Notes under the pieces: generated by a model | What the model was told of the DNA's origin: nothing | The model's database searches: none | Seen by the model: only the letters and a program-made list of their open reading frames with translations | Origin: Hyphomicrobiales bacterium | Lineage (GTDB): Bacteria > Pseudomonadota > Alphaproteobacteria > Rhizobiales > WTKA01 | Length of the DNA stretch: 35,992 bases | Assembly: GCA_011524605.1 (NCBI GenBank) | Contig: WTKA01000060.1 | Coordinates: 7,415-43,406, forward strand | Direction: 5' to 3' | Part shown: piece after piece, positions 8,927 to 17,969 of the stretch | How positions within the stretch are numbered: position 1 is the stretch's first letter | Layout of the letters: the number at the start of each line of letters is the position of its first letter | Program-made: the position numbers and the translations under genes

Positions 8927-9213
8927 TCTAGGCTCAGGACATGATGGTTTATCCCATTCTGCACCAATAGATTTACACTATGAACAGGAGAAAAAATGTA
9001 GTTACTACTGCTAATTTCAAGCTTTTTTGACGTATTCATTGTGTAAATATAAGGCACCCATTAGGTTTTAATTAAAAGTGGGTTTAAGTTAAAAGCATCA
9101 TCTGTCAAAAATAAGTTTCAACAATAACAATACTATTCTTCTACTTTATTTTTATCCACTTAATAGTTTTAATTCAAACAATATTGAACAAAATAATCAC
9201 GTACTGAGCCCAG
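8927..9213 (+). repeat. Copy A of a MITE-like or structured noncoding repeat with degraded terminal repeats
   Basis: Aligns along its length to the reverse complement of 35721-35992, including a 28-nt perfect match TAATTTCAAGCTTTTTTGACGTATTCAT (9012-9039). Ends TCTAGGCTCAGGAC and ACTGAGCCCAG. Confidence 0.85.
8971..9048. repeat. Internal inverted repeat of element copy A
   Basis: ATTTACACTATGAA (8971-8984) against TTCATTGTGTAAAT (9035-9048): 13/14 complementary. Confidence 0.7.
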
Positions 9214-9346
9214 TTTTCTGTGCTTTTTCAATAATCGCAGCATAAAAGCATTGTGAAAATGAAAAAAGAAACTCGAATTTTTTATAAAGAGATGCTAGAG
9301 GTTAACAAAATTTTAACGCAACTTTTAAAGTATATCAAACTAATCT

Positions 9347-10537
9347 ATGTCTAACATCTCTCAAAAACCCCTATTTAATTTTGCGGTTTCAGGCAAAACC
9401 TGTTGGGTTACCTGTCTCGGGGACTGGGATATTAGCCTTGTCGAAGTATTAGAGAATCAATGTAGTAACCTTCCAATAAATACGGGAATCGAGCATTTTG
9501 AATTTGATATGCGCAATGTTGGTCAGCTTGACGTCAGCATGGCGCATTTTTTAAAAAAACAAATTTCTAAACTCGAATCTTTTGGCTACGAAGTTTCAAT
9601 CAAAGGCTTAAGTAAAGTCAGAGAAAAACAATTTAATGCTTTACCTAGGCTTGAAGAGCCAGTAATAAATAAACAAGCTGAAGGCTTTTCTTTTACAGCA
9701 GCTATAAGCGAAATTGGCCAAGTGCTCGTCGTACTTTGGCGTGAATTTTTATTCATCCTCACAATGATTGGCGTTTTTCTTGCAGGCTCAACCCAGCTCA
9801 TTATTGGCTGGCTTGTATTCATAGCGACGCTTGGCAAAGTCACCCTTTTTCGGATTCAAAAACAAGTTCGACCTGCTGCTGTCATCACCCATATTGAAAA
9901 GGCGGGCGTATATGCCATACCGATTGTTGCTCTCATGTCCTTTTTAATTGGGGGCATTATTGCACAGCAAGGCATTTTTCAACTGCAAAAATTTGGTGCT
10001 GCCATTTTCAGTATCGATCTTGTTTCTATTTTGGCTTTAAGAGAGTTAGGTGTTTTATTAACAGCAATCATGGTTGCAGGCCGTTCTGGTAGTGCTATTA
10101 CTGCAGAAATTGGCGCTATGAAAATGCGTGAAGAAGTAGACGCCTTAAAAGTGATGGGCGCTGACCCTTTTGTTGTGCTTGCATTACCTCGTATTTTAGC
10201 GCTTTTTATTGCCCTCCCGCTCCTCACTGTGATATCTGATGTTTTTGCAATGCTTGGCGGGATGGTCGTTGCGTGGATTTATGGCGGCTTTACACCTGCT
10301 TATTTTATTGAGCTATTGCCAGCTTCCATAGACCTTACCACTGTTTTTGCAGGCCTTTTCAAAGCGCCCCTTATGGCAATAATCATTGGCGTTATTGCCT
10401 GTGTAGAAGGGTTTAAAGTGCAGGCAAATACCGAATCCTTAGGGCGCCGCACAACTGTTTGCGTTGTTAAGTCTATCTTTTTGATGGTTTTCTTAGATGG
10501 TATCGCAGCAATTTTCTATGCTGCAATAGATTTTTAA
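9347..10537 (+). CDS. mlaE: MlaE-family phospholipid ABC transporter permease with N-terminal STAS (MlaB-like) domain
   Basis: N-terminal STAS-like fold region followed by MlaE permease motifs (ALRELGVLLTAIMVAGRSGSAITAEIGAMKMREEVDALKVMGADP). Confidence 0.9.
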   Translation: MSNISQKPLFNFAVSGKTCWVTCLGDWDISLVEVLENQCSNLPINTGIEHFEFDMRNVGQLDVSMAHFLKKQISKLESFGYEVSIKGLSKVREKQFNALPRLEEPVINKQAEGFSFTAAISEIGQVLVVLWREFLFILTMIGVFLAGSTQLIIGWLVFIATLGKVTLFRIQKQVRPAAVITHIEKAGVYAIPIVALMSFLIGGIIAQQGIFQLQKFGAAIFSIDLVSILALRELGVLLTAIMVAGRSGSAITAEIGAMKMREEVDALKVMGADPFVVLALPRILALFIALPLLTVISDVFAMLGGMVVAWIYGGFTPAYFIELLPASIDLTTVFAGLFKAPLMAIIIGVIACVEGFKVQANTESLGRRTTVCVVKSIFLMVFLDGIAAIFYAAIDF

Positions 10538-10549
10538 GGCGGTGAAGAG

Positions 10550-11329
10550 ATGACAATAAAAAAGAAACAGAAATACGCGCTTGAACTTGAAGGTGTTAAA
10601 ACGCGCCTTAATGGTGTCAATATCCACACTGGCGTAGATATGAGCATGCATGAAGGGGAGATTTTGGCTGTTGTTGGTGCCTCTGGCGCGGGTAAATCAG
10701 TTCTTTTGAGGGCAATTTTAGGCCTCATCCCAGTGCAAGATGGTGATATTCGAATATTCAATCAATCCATAATAAAAGATGATAAAACTTATGGGGATAT
10801 GGCAGATCAAATTGGCGTTCTTTTCCAAAACGGCGCGCTATTTTCTTCCTTATCAGTTTTAGAAAATATCATGTATCCCATGCGTAAGCATTTGAATTTA
10901 AAAACCAAGACAATGCAAGAAATTGCCATGCTGAGATTAGAAATGGCAGGTCTTCAAGCAGACGATGCCAAAAAATTCCCTACACAGCTCTCTGGCGGCA
11001 TGGTTAAACGCGCAGCGCTTGCTCGCGCCCTAGCACTTGATCCGAAACTAGTCTTTTTGGATGAACCGACTTCAGGTCTTGATCCAATATCAGCGGGTGC
11101 TTTTGATGACAGCTTAAGGGAATTACAGGCAACAATGGGGTTAAGTGTGTATATGATAACCCATGATTTAGAAAGCATTGTTGCAACAGCTGATCGCATT
11201 GCTATTTTAGCAGACGGCAAAATGCTCTATACAGGCAAACTAAAAGATGTTTTGCAACTCGACCATCCTTGGATTAAGGATTATTTCCATGGTCAACGCG
11301 CACAATTTATTTCAGATAGGGGAATTTAA
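10550..11329 (+). CDS. mlaF: MlaF-family ABC transporter ATP-binding protein
   Basis: Walker A GASGAGKS, signature LSGGMVKRAALARAL, Walker B LVFLDEPTSGLDP. Confidence 0.93.
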   Translation: MTIKKKQKYALELEGVKTRLNGVNIHTGVDMSMHEGEILAVVGASGAGKSVLLRAILGLIPVQDGDIRIFNQSIIKDDKTYGDMADQIGVLFQNGALFSSLSVLENIMYPMRKHLNLKTKTMQEIAMLRLEMAGLQADDAKKFPTQLSGGMVKRAALARALALDPKLVFLDEPTSGLDPISAGAFDDSLRELQATMGLSVYMITHDLESIVATADRIAILADGKMLYTGKLKDVLQLDHPWIKDYFHGQRAQFISDRGI

Positions 11330-12633
11330 TGGAAAGCCGAGGAAATTATGTGATCGTAGGCGCCTTTGCCCTTGTTGTTTTGACAGCGGCTCTAGGCTTT
11401 ATTCTATGGTTATCACAATCTCGAGATAATTTTCTAACGAAGCAATATATTGTTGAATTTAAAGGCTCTGTGCAAGGTCTATCAGCCAATGCACCCGTTT
11501 ATTTCAATGGTATTTCTGTTGGCCGTGTTATTCGAATTTCTTTTAACCCTGATAACCCGCAGGCAGTTAGCGCTTTAATTGAAATTTCAGACGCGACCCC
11601 AGTGCGCGTTGATACAAGAGCGCAACTCAACTATCAAGGCGTAACAGGCGTTGCTGATATTCAGCTTACGGGGGCATCAAATACCGCACAAGTTTTAGAG
11701 GGCAGCTCAGAAAATCCACCAATAATAATTGCAGAGCCTTCCTTAATCCAAGATTTGATTGCTGGAGGACGCGAAGTCTTATCCGAGGCTCGTATTTTAT
11801 TAACACGCACCAGTGCAATCTTAGGAGAGAATGGCGGCCTGATTAATTCTTCCATGCGCAATGTCGATAAATTTACAAGTGCATTGGCAGATAATACAGA
11901 TCAAGTAGAAGAGTTTATGCAATCTGTTGGTGGCGCAGCAAAAAGCATCAGCAAAGCGACAGATCGACTTGATAATATCGTTGCAAAAGCAGATACGCTT
12001 GCAGAAGATATTGACACCCAATCGCTTGCAGATACATTTAAAGAGGTGCAGGCATTTACAAATACCATTGCAGGGACAAGAGAAGAAGTTGCTAAAGTTG
12101 TTACGAATGCAAATATCATCTCTACTCAGTTAACAACAACAACTGCTAAAATTAACAACATTCTAACAGTTGTTGAAAGTGTTGATGAAGAACAAGTTAA
12201 ACAACTACTCGGCGGAACTACTCAAACGCTTGATGAATTTAAACTGCTTGCAAATACATTAAATAAAGAGACGACACGATTTGTTGATCGTGTTGAACGC
12301 GTGGGTAGCAATATTGAAAAATTTACTGAAGATGATCTCGCTAATGTATCTGGCATGATTGATAAAGGCGGTGAAACGCTTGATGAATATAAAAATGTTG
12401 CTATTAAACTTAATCAAGAAATTGAAATATTAGCGAATAGCCTTAATCGCGTTACAGCAGATTTAGAAAACTTATCAAATAGAAGCCTAAAAGATGTGTC
12501 TTCAGTGCTACAGGATGCAAAACGTGCAGCTCGTTCTGTAAACAGCGCTGCAAAAAAACTTGAATCAAACCCTCAGAGTATTTTAACTGGCAATAGTACA
12601 CGCAAACCTACCTTTGATAATAATCGAAGATAG
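11329..12633 (+). CDS. mlaD: MlaD-family MCE domain protein
   Basis: N-terminal TM plus MCE domain (VQGLSANAPVYFNGISVGRV) and long coiled-coil C-terminus. Start overlaps the mlaF stop. Confidence 0.9.
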   Translation: MESRGNYVIVGAFALVVLTAALGFILWLSQSRDNFLTKQYIVEFKGSVQGLSANAPVYFNGISVGRVIRISFNPDNPQAVSALIEISDATPVRVDTRAQLNYQGVTGVADIQLTGASNTAQVLEGSSENPPIIIAEPSLIQDLIAGGREVLSEARILLTRTSAILGENGGLINSSMRNVDKFTSALADNTDQVEEFMQSVGGAAKSISKATDRLDNIVAKADTLAEDIDTQSLADTFKEVQAFTNTIAGTREEVAKVVTNANIISTQLTTTTAKINNILTVVESVDEEQVKQLLGGTTQTLDEFKLLANTLNKETTRFVDRVERVGSNIEKFTEDDLANVSGMIDKGGETLDEYKNVAIKLNQEIEILANSLNRVTADLENLSNRSLKDVSSVLQDAKRAARSVNSAAKKLESNPQSILTGNSTRKPTFDNNRR

Positions 12634-12667
12634 TGAATTGTAAAAAACCAGAAGGTTAAAAATTATT

Positions 12668-13297
12668 GTGATGTCATTTATTGAGAAGATTATGAATTTA
12701 AAACAGTATGTTTGCTTATGTTTCCTGCCCTTAATGCTTAGTGCCTGTGCTTTAGCAGGTGGCAGCAATAAACCTGAAGCAATTATTTATGATCTCAATA
12801 CCTCAAAAGCTGCTTCTGCGATAAAAGGGCAGCTATCTCGTCAAATTATCATCGCAGAACCCAAAACACTAGAAACCTTAAATAGTAAATCTATCATTGT
12901 TAAATCTAGCGCCAGAGGGACAATATCATTTCTTGGTTTAGCAGAGTGGATTGATGTGCTTCCCCTTGTTGTTCAAACACAACTCTTAAGAGGCTTTGAA
13001 AATGCTGGCGCTCTTGGTCGTGTTGGTGTGCCTGGAGAGCAATTAAGATCAGATTTATTGCTTGTATCAGATATTAGAAGTTTTAATGTCATTGATAATG
13101 GTACACAGCTTATCGCATCTGTTGAAATTTCTGTAAAAATTATCAATGATAATAATGGCGCTGTTCTTGCTGCAAAGCTATTTAAAGCGCAAAAACCTGT
13201 AACCATCGCTAAAAGCGATTCTATGGTCGCAAGTTTAAATACGGCTTTCCAAGATGTCTTATTAGATATTGTAAAATGGACGACAGCTAAGTTCTAG
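12668..13297 (+). CDS. ABC-type transport auxiliary lipoprotein (PqiC/ABC_trans_aux-like)
   Basis: Lipobox LMLSAC; ABC_trans_aux-like middle (IIVKSSARGTISFLGLAEWIDVLPLVVQTQLLRGFENAG); end of the mla operon. Confidence 0.8.
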   Translation: MMSFIEKIMNLKQYVCLCFLPLMLSACALAGGSNKPEAIIYDLNTSKAASAIKGQLSRQIIIAEPKTLETLNSKSIIVKSSARGTISFLGLAEWIDVLPLVVQTQLLRGFENAGALGRVGVPGEQLRSDLLLVSDIRSFNVIDNGTQLIASVEISVKIINDNNGAVLAAKLFKAQKPVTIAKSDSMVASLNTAFQDVLLDIVKWTTAKF

Positions 13298-13315
13298 GGT
13301 CAGGATCTTATTATT

Positions 13316-16300
13316 TTATTGCTTCTTATCTTCGCTACCAAATTCAAATAGGCGGCGGAACACGCCTGGAGCAATTAAAGAACCGGGATTTATTTGAATA
13401 GAAGGATCTGAAAACTTTCCCTCAATCTTATAAGTGACACCAAACAAACCCTCTTCTCTACGATTACCTAAAAGCGCACCAAGTCCTGGTATGCGTTGGA
13501 AAAAATTATTGATTGAAAATAAAGGTGTAAATACCCCTCTTAATGATAAATTTTCTTTTGCAAAATTTAAATCTCCTTCAAAAGTAAGGCCAATAGCTTT
13601 ATTTCTTAGAACAGCATCATCTATATAGTAGTCATTACTACTCTTTAAGCGGAAATAAGTTGAAAAACGATCAATTGGTACTGCTGTTATTACTTTTTCA
13701 TCAGCCACAATTTTTTTCTCAGTATAAAGCTTATTTAAGAGTTTCTCTCCTGAAATTAGAAGATCGGATGCATCAAGACGGCCATCCTTAAGAGCTAAAG
13801 TCTTAGCATCAATTTTACCCCGCCAAATTAATTTACCACCCGTAACTTTTTTATAAATGCCTAAAAATTTGAGGAAAGATCCAGCATCTTGACCTGTAAT
13901 TTGATATCCTACTTCGCGCCCTTTTTGCAAACCGCCTATTGTAATTGAGATATCTTTTTCTCCGTTTAATCGACCAAATATATCAGCATATTGCACGATG
14001 CCTTGTTTCGTTCTAAGGGCAATTTGAACATCATTGATTGTCATGCCATTAAGACCAATAATTTCATCAATTTGAGCTGTAATAGCAATTTCTTGCGTAT
14101 TAAAATCTTCTTTTTCTGACTTTGCTTCAGCTTGAGCAAACTCAAAATCAAACTGCTTTTGTTGATCATTTCTAGTAAGGTTTTTCTTTTCCACATTAGA
14201 ATTTAAATATGCAAGTCTCATTATTGATTGAGTTTTTTCTTTACAGCCTGCTTTCTCTGCTTGCATGGTAGAAAGAGGATATATCTCATTATCGCAATTT
14301 TGTAATAATGCTTTTTTTATTTTATCTTCTTCTGGCTTTACAATCGCCTTTAATAAAGAGGTAGCGTCAAAAGACTTTCCAGAGATATGAATATTCACAT
14401 CTTCATCTTGTGCATACTCGCCTTTTAAAGAGAGATTATCACTTCTGCTTGTTTGAAAAAGAGGAAGGTTGAAATTAACATGACCAGATTTTGTTCCAAT
14501 GCTAACGTCCCCTTTGACCTTGAGCGCTTCTGCATCTAGCTCAAAATTTGTGAGTTTGACTATATCTTTCCCCTCAATCAATTTAAAACTAGCGTAAGCT
14601 TTTTTTCCTTTTGGCTTGTCTAAGTCAATCTCTCGGACAGAAAGCCGCGTTGGGGTTAAATCAAGCATAACTTGCGTTGCACCATCAATGGCCTCGCCAT
14701 CTTGATATTGTACAGTTGCAACAATATCGCCAATAATATTTCTTTTTAAATTCACCCCAAAGCGCTTTTGCAAAGCAGGTGTTAGCGTTAAGCTAGCATT
14801 CAGTGTTTCACGCCGTTTCCCTCGATAGCTTTGAATATAACTCAAGGCTATCTTACCATCATCCATAACAGCATGACCGGAGAATTGCACCTGACCTGGA
14901 GAAGCAACTAAAGTGAGACTTCCCTTAGAGAGCGTGGGCAGTTTTTTAGATTCAGGGGTGGCAAAATTTTTAATTTCGCCAAATGCATAATAATTCAAAT
15001 CTTCAGGTGTAATTTGATCTTTTACAGGCATAGAACCATCAATATTTAAAACAAATTGCCCCTTAGTTTCGTCTGCTATCAAACCATTTCTAGATGTTAG
15101 CTCTAATGGTTTAGAATCTAAAAGTTGAAACAAGGCTTTATTTGTTCCATTCGCAGATAAACGAGCATTTAATTCAGGTGTTTTGCGGAATATTTTTTCA
15201 ATATTTATATCGATATTTTTTAACGTAATTTCATCTGATTTTTCCGCCTTGAATGTAGCCATTGCAGCACTCATATCAATAACATCATTCTTCATCGACA
15301 AATCTGACACAGGCAATGTTAATTCATAATTTTCGCCATCATTTTGAATATTAAATTTTGAATTTTCAAGTTTTGCAGAAGCTGTTATGGCATCTTGATT
15401 TGTTTGAAAAACATCTTTCAAAGGTTGAGAGGCAGGAAGTTGGAACTTGGCATTTAATGCTCTCACATCTCCTGACTGCCATATATTTTCAACAATTTTT
15501 GCCAGATCCGTAAAATCGCGGGATAAGGACATAATTTGCTGCCTATTGGCAAAGGGTAGTGAAATTTCACCTGAATAAATGCTGTCTTTATTTGGCAACT
15601 CTGCTTTTAAGTTCAATGCTAAATCATTAACATTGAGCTGCGCTTGACTAAACATTAAAGCACCACGGCTTGGGAAAACCATGCCCTCTATGGCAAGTAG
15701 GCCTGATTGTGGCTTTGAAAAACTTGCATGATTAAGCTGTAAATTTTGACTTTGAAGTTTAAACGATAGATTTTGTATTAAATTACTTTCTCCTGAGGAC
15801 AAGCTAATCAATTCAGGATTAATCTCACCTATAATTGTGCCTGTCCCCCACGAACCCGAGGCCTTACCAATTTTCAACTTCAAGCCGCTATCAAAGAGAT
15901 CCCCTTCGCTAAATAAGGTTATATCCTTTAAAATCGTTTGTCTATTTTCTGCCCCTAAAGTCATTACAGCTTCTTGCATATCAAGATTAATATGCGCCAC
16001 GTTGATCCTATTTTCAGAATCAACAAAACCATTGAAGTCTAATTTTTCCGCCTCAAATGCAATAGGCATAGATGGCGGTAAATTTACGCCAAGTTGCGCT
16101 AAGTTTTGAGGATTTAAATTTTCTCCTTTAACGGTAATAGCGATCTTTTCTTTTGCACTTTTCTCACTTAGTGAGATCGCGATAATAGGCCTTTGAGGCA
16201 AAGCCCCTAAAAGAGAAAGAGAAATCTTATCGCTATTATTTTTAAATATTAAGTCTATATTTTCAATGATTTGCTGCGGTTTTTCTTCACCTTTAAAAAT

Positions 16301-17056
16301 AAACTTATCAATAGAAATTTCAGCTTCTTGCATGGGAATGGCGCTAGCTATATCAAATGCGCTGGAAATTTGTTCGCCAACAGCCACACTGTTTTGCTGT
16401 ATTTTGCTAAGATGAATAGGCTCAAATATAGACTTGGGCAAAATAAAATCAGCAGCTATTTCTTGATTTTCTTCTTTTATCTGCGTCTGCTGTTGTAAAA
16501 TAGGTCGCCGTTTAGGCAAACCCATCCCCTTATATTTCCCGGAAACCATGATTACAGCAGAAGCTTGCTTTAGACTATTCATCTTCGGCTCTTTCACTGC
16601 TAAAGCTTTTGGTGCATCATTTTGTTTGATAGGCTTTTCAACCGAAAAATCAAGCGGATAGCCTTGCTCTATTAAAGCAACCGCATCATGAACTTTCATA
16701 TGTTTAAGGGTGAAGTTCCCAAATAATATATCCAAAAGCTGCACTTTCATGTGCAACTGCGGAGAAGCAATTTCTATTTTGTTCGTTTCATCTTTTAGAA
16801 GAACATCATCGACAGTTACAGTAATAATGCCGCTATCAACGAGAAGGTTTGCAGAAACGAAATCGACACTATAGTTGGGGGCTTTTTGATGAATATAAGT
16901 TTGTATGTCATTTTTATACTGAGTGACATCATATGCTTTTTGCGCCACATAAAAATACAAGCAAAATAAGCCAATCACACTCATAGCGAACAGGATAAGC
17001 AGGGCTGACATAAGCCCTCTAAATATTCTCATTGACTTTTGCTTAAGCTGTGCCAT
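13316..17056 (-). CDS. Large AsmA-like / DUF3971 (YhdP-family-like) envelope protein
   Basis: 1246 aa, N-terminal TM, repetitive beta-rich body, C-terminal AsmA-like region (LRGVFTPLFSINNFFQRIPGLGALLGNRREEGLFGVTYKIEGKFSDPSIQINPGSLIAPGVFRRLFEF). Confidence 0.88.
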   Translation of the reverse strand: MAQLKQKSMRIFRGLMSALLILFAMSVIGLFCLYFYVAQKAYDVTQYKNDIQTYIHQKAPNYSVDFVSANLLVDSGIITVTVDDVLLKDETNKIEIASPQLHMKVQLLDILFGNFTLKHMKVHDAVALIEQGYPLDFSVEKPIKQNDAPKALAVKEPKMNSLKQASAVIMVSGKYKGMGLPKRRPILQQQTQIKEENQEIAADFILPKSIFEPIHLSKIQQNSVAVGEQISSAFDIASAIPMQEAEISIDKFIFKGEEKPQQIIENIDLIFKNNSDKISLSLLGALPQRPIIAISLSEKSAKEKIAITVKGENLNPQNLAQLGVNLPPSMPIAFEAEKLDFNGFVDSENRINVAHINLDMQEAVMTLGAENRQTILKDITLFSEGDLFDSGLKLKIGKASGSWGTGTIIGEINPELISLSSGESNLIQNLSFKLQSQNLQLNHASFSKPQSGLLAIEGMVFPSRGALMFSQAQLNVNDLALNLKAELPNKDSIYSGEISLPFANRQQIMSLSRDFTDLAKIVENIWQSGDVRALNAKFQLPASQPLKDVFQTNQDAITASAKLENSKFNIQNDGENYELTLPVSDLSMKNDVIDMSAAMATFKAEKSDEITLKNIDINIEKIFRKTPELNARLSANGTNKALFQLLDSKPLELTSRNGLIADETKGQFVLNIDGSMPVKDQITPEDLNYYAFGEIKNFATPESKKLPTLSKGSLTLVASPGQVQFSGHAVMDDGKIALSYIQSYRGKRRETLNASLTLTPALQKRFGVNLKRNIIGDIVATVQYQDGEAIDGATQVMLDLTPTRLSVREIDLDKPKGKKAYASFKLIEGKDIVKLTNFELDAEALKVKGDVSIGTKSGHVNFNLPLFQTSRSDNLSLKGEYAQDEDVNIHISGKSFDATSLLKAIVKPEEDKIKKALLQNCDNEIYPLSTMQAEKAGCKEKTQSIMRLAYLNSNVEKKNLTRNDQQKQFDFEFAQAEAKSEKEDFNTQEIAITAQIDEIIGLNGMTINDVQIALRTKQGIVQYADIFGRLNGEKDISITIGGLQKGREVGYQITGQDAGSFLKFLGIYKKVTGGKLIWRGKIDAKTLALKDGRLDASDLLISGEKLLNKLYTEKKIVADEKVITAVPIDRFSTYFRLKSSNDYYIDDAVLRNKAIGLTFEGDLNFAKENLSLRGVFTPLFSINNFFQRIPGLGALLGNRREEGLFGVTYKIEGKFSDPSIQINPGSLIAPGVFRRLFEFGSEDKKQ

Positions 17057-17140
17057 TTCTTATTTAAATTTCATAACGCCATTTCATGTAAAAAAACATT
17101 AAATGAATTAGGTTAAATTTTATCTATCAGTCAGGAGATA

Positions 17141-17617
17141 ATGATGACTAGAGTTACCGTAGGTGACAAAGCACCAGAATTTAATTTGCCAGCAAATGGT
17201 GATAAGAATGTGACTTTATCAGCATTCTTAGGAAAATATATCGTCCTATATTTTTATCCAAAAGACGATACATCTGGTTGCACCAAACAAGCCATTGCTT
17301 TTACCGAACATAAAGATGCATTTGCCGCGGAAGATACTATCATTATCGGCATGTCCCCAGACACAGCTAAAAAACATGATAAATTCATAACCAAACATGA
17401 GCTAGACCTGATTTTAGCTTCAGATGAAGAGAAGCAAATCCTAGAGGCTTATGGCGTTTGGGTGGAAAAAAGCATGTATGGCAAAAAATATATGGGCGTT
17501 GAGCGCTCTACCTTCATTATTAGCCCTACTGGTGAAATTGCAGCGGAATGGCGCAAGGTAAAAGTGCCTGGTCACATAGAAAAAGTGCTTGAAAAAGTAA
17601 AAGAACTTAAAGCTTAG
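17141..17617 (+). CDS. bcp: Peroxiredoxin, BCP family
   Basis: GDKAPEFNLPANGDKNVTLSAFLGKYIVLYFYPKDDTSGCTKQAIAF. Confidence 0.93.
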   Translation: MMTRVTVGDKAPEFNLPANGDKNVTLSAFLGKYIVLYFYPKDDTSGCTKQAIAFTEHKDAFAAEDTIIIGMSPDTAKKHDKFITKHELDLILASDEEKQILEAYGVWVEKSMYGKKYMGVERSTFIISPTGEIAAEWRKVKVPGHIEKVLEKVKELKA

Positions 17618-17794
17618 AGCCTAGTCTCAGTATCTATTTCAAAAAATTTCGTTATTTTTCTATCAAAACTTCATGCTTAATGAAATATTAAAAAATTAGC
17701 TTTTGAATAAATATATTATGGCTTCACAGTTTAAATAAAAAATGTCATACTATATTAAAGATAATTAATGGCGAAAAACATGTCTATTTGTGAA

Positions 17795-17887
17795 ATGAAA
17801 CATAGCTTCTCTTCTCCCTACACATTAAGTGGGACTTTTTGCTATGGTGCACTACTGACATTATCACTTCTCCTTATCGGCCCCTAA
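17795..17887 (+). CDS. leuL: Putative leucine leader peptide upstream of leuA (MKHSFSSPYTLSGTFCYGALLTLSLLLIGP)
   Basis: Short ORF with 7 Leu in 30 codons, 6 of them clustered just before the stop (CTA CTG .. TTA .. CTT CTC CTT), placed about 80 nt upstream of leuA. In-frame alternative ATG starts at 17768 and 17780. Confidence 0.7.
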   Translation: MKHSFSSPYTLSGTFCYGALLTLSLLLIGP

Positions 17888-17926
17888 GTGATGGGCAGTC
17901 TAATATTTTGGGCGCACACTTAGGGG
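17881..17926 (+). promoter_or_regulatory. Candidate leuA attenuator hairpin overlapping the leader stop codon
   Basis: CCCCTAAGTG (17881-17890) / CACTTAGGGG (17917-17926), perfect 10-bp stem. A second TAAGTG at 17826-17831 could pair with the same CACTTA. No obvious U-tract follows. Confidence 0.6.
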
Positions 17927-17969
17927 ATGATTTCAACCATAGAAATTAGTCCGATATAGGTTAAAAAAA

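Noticed and set aside
9586-12119. Antisense ORFs of 60-90 aa inside the mla operon
   Set aside because: Low-complexity translations opposite well-supported coding genes; no RBS or domain evidence.
17613-17632. CTTAGAGCCTAGTCTCAGT after the peroxiredoxin gene as another element end
   Set aside because: Only about 9 contiguous bases match and the order of half-sites differs from the true terminal repeat; not distinguishable from chance.
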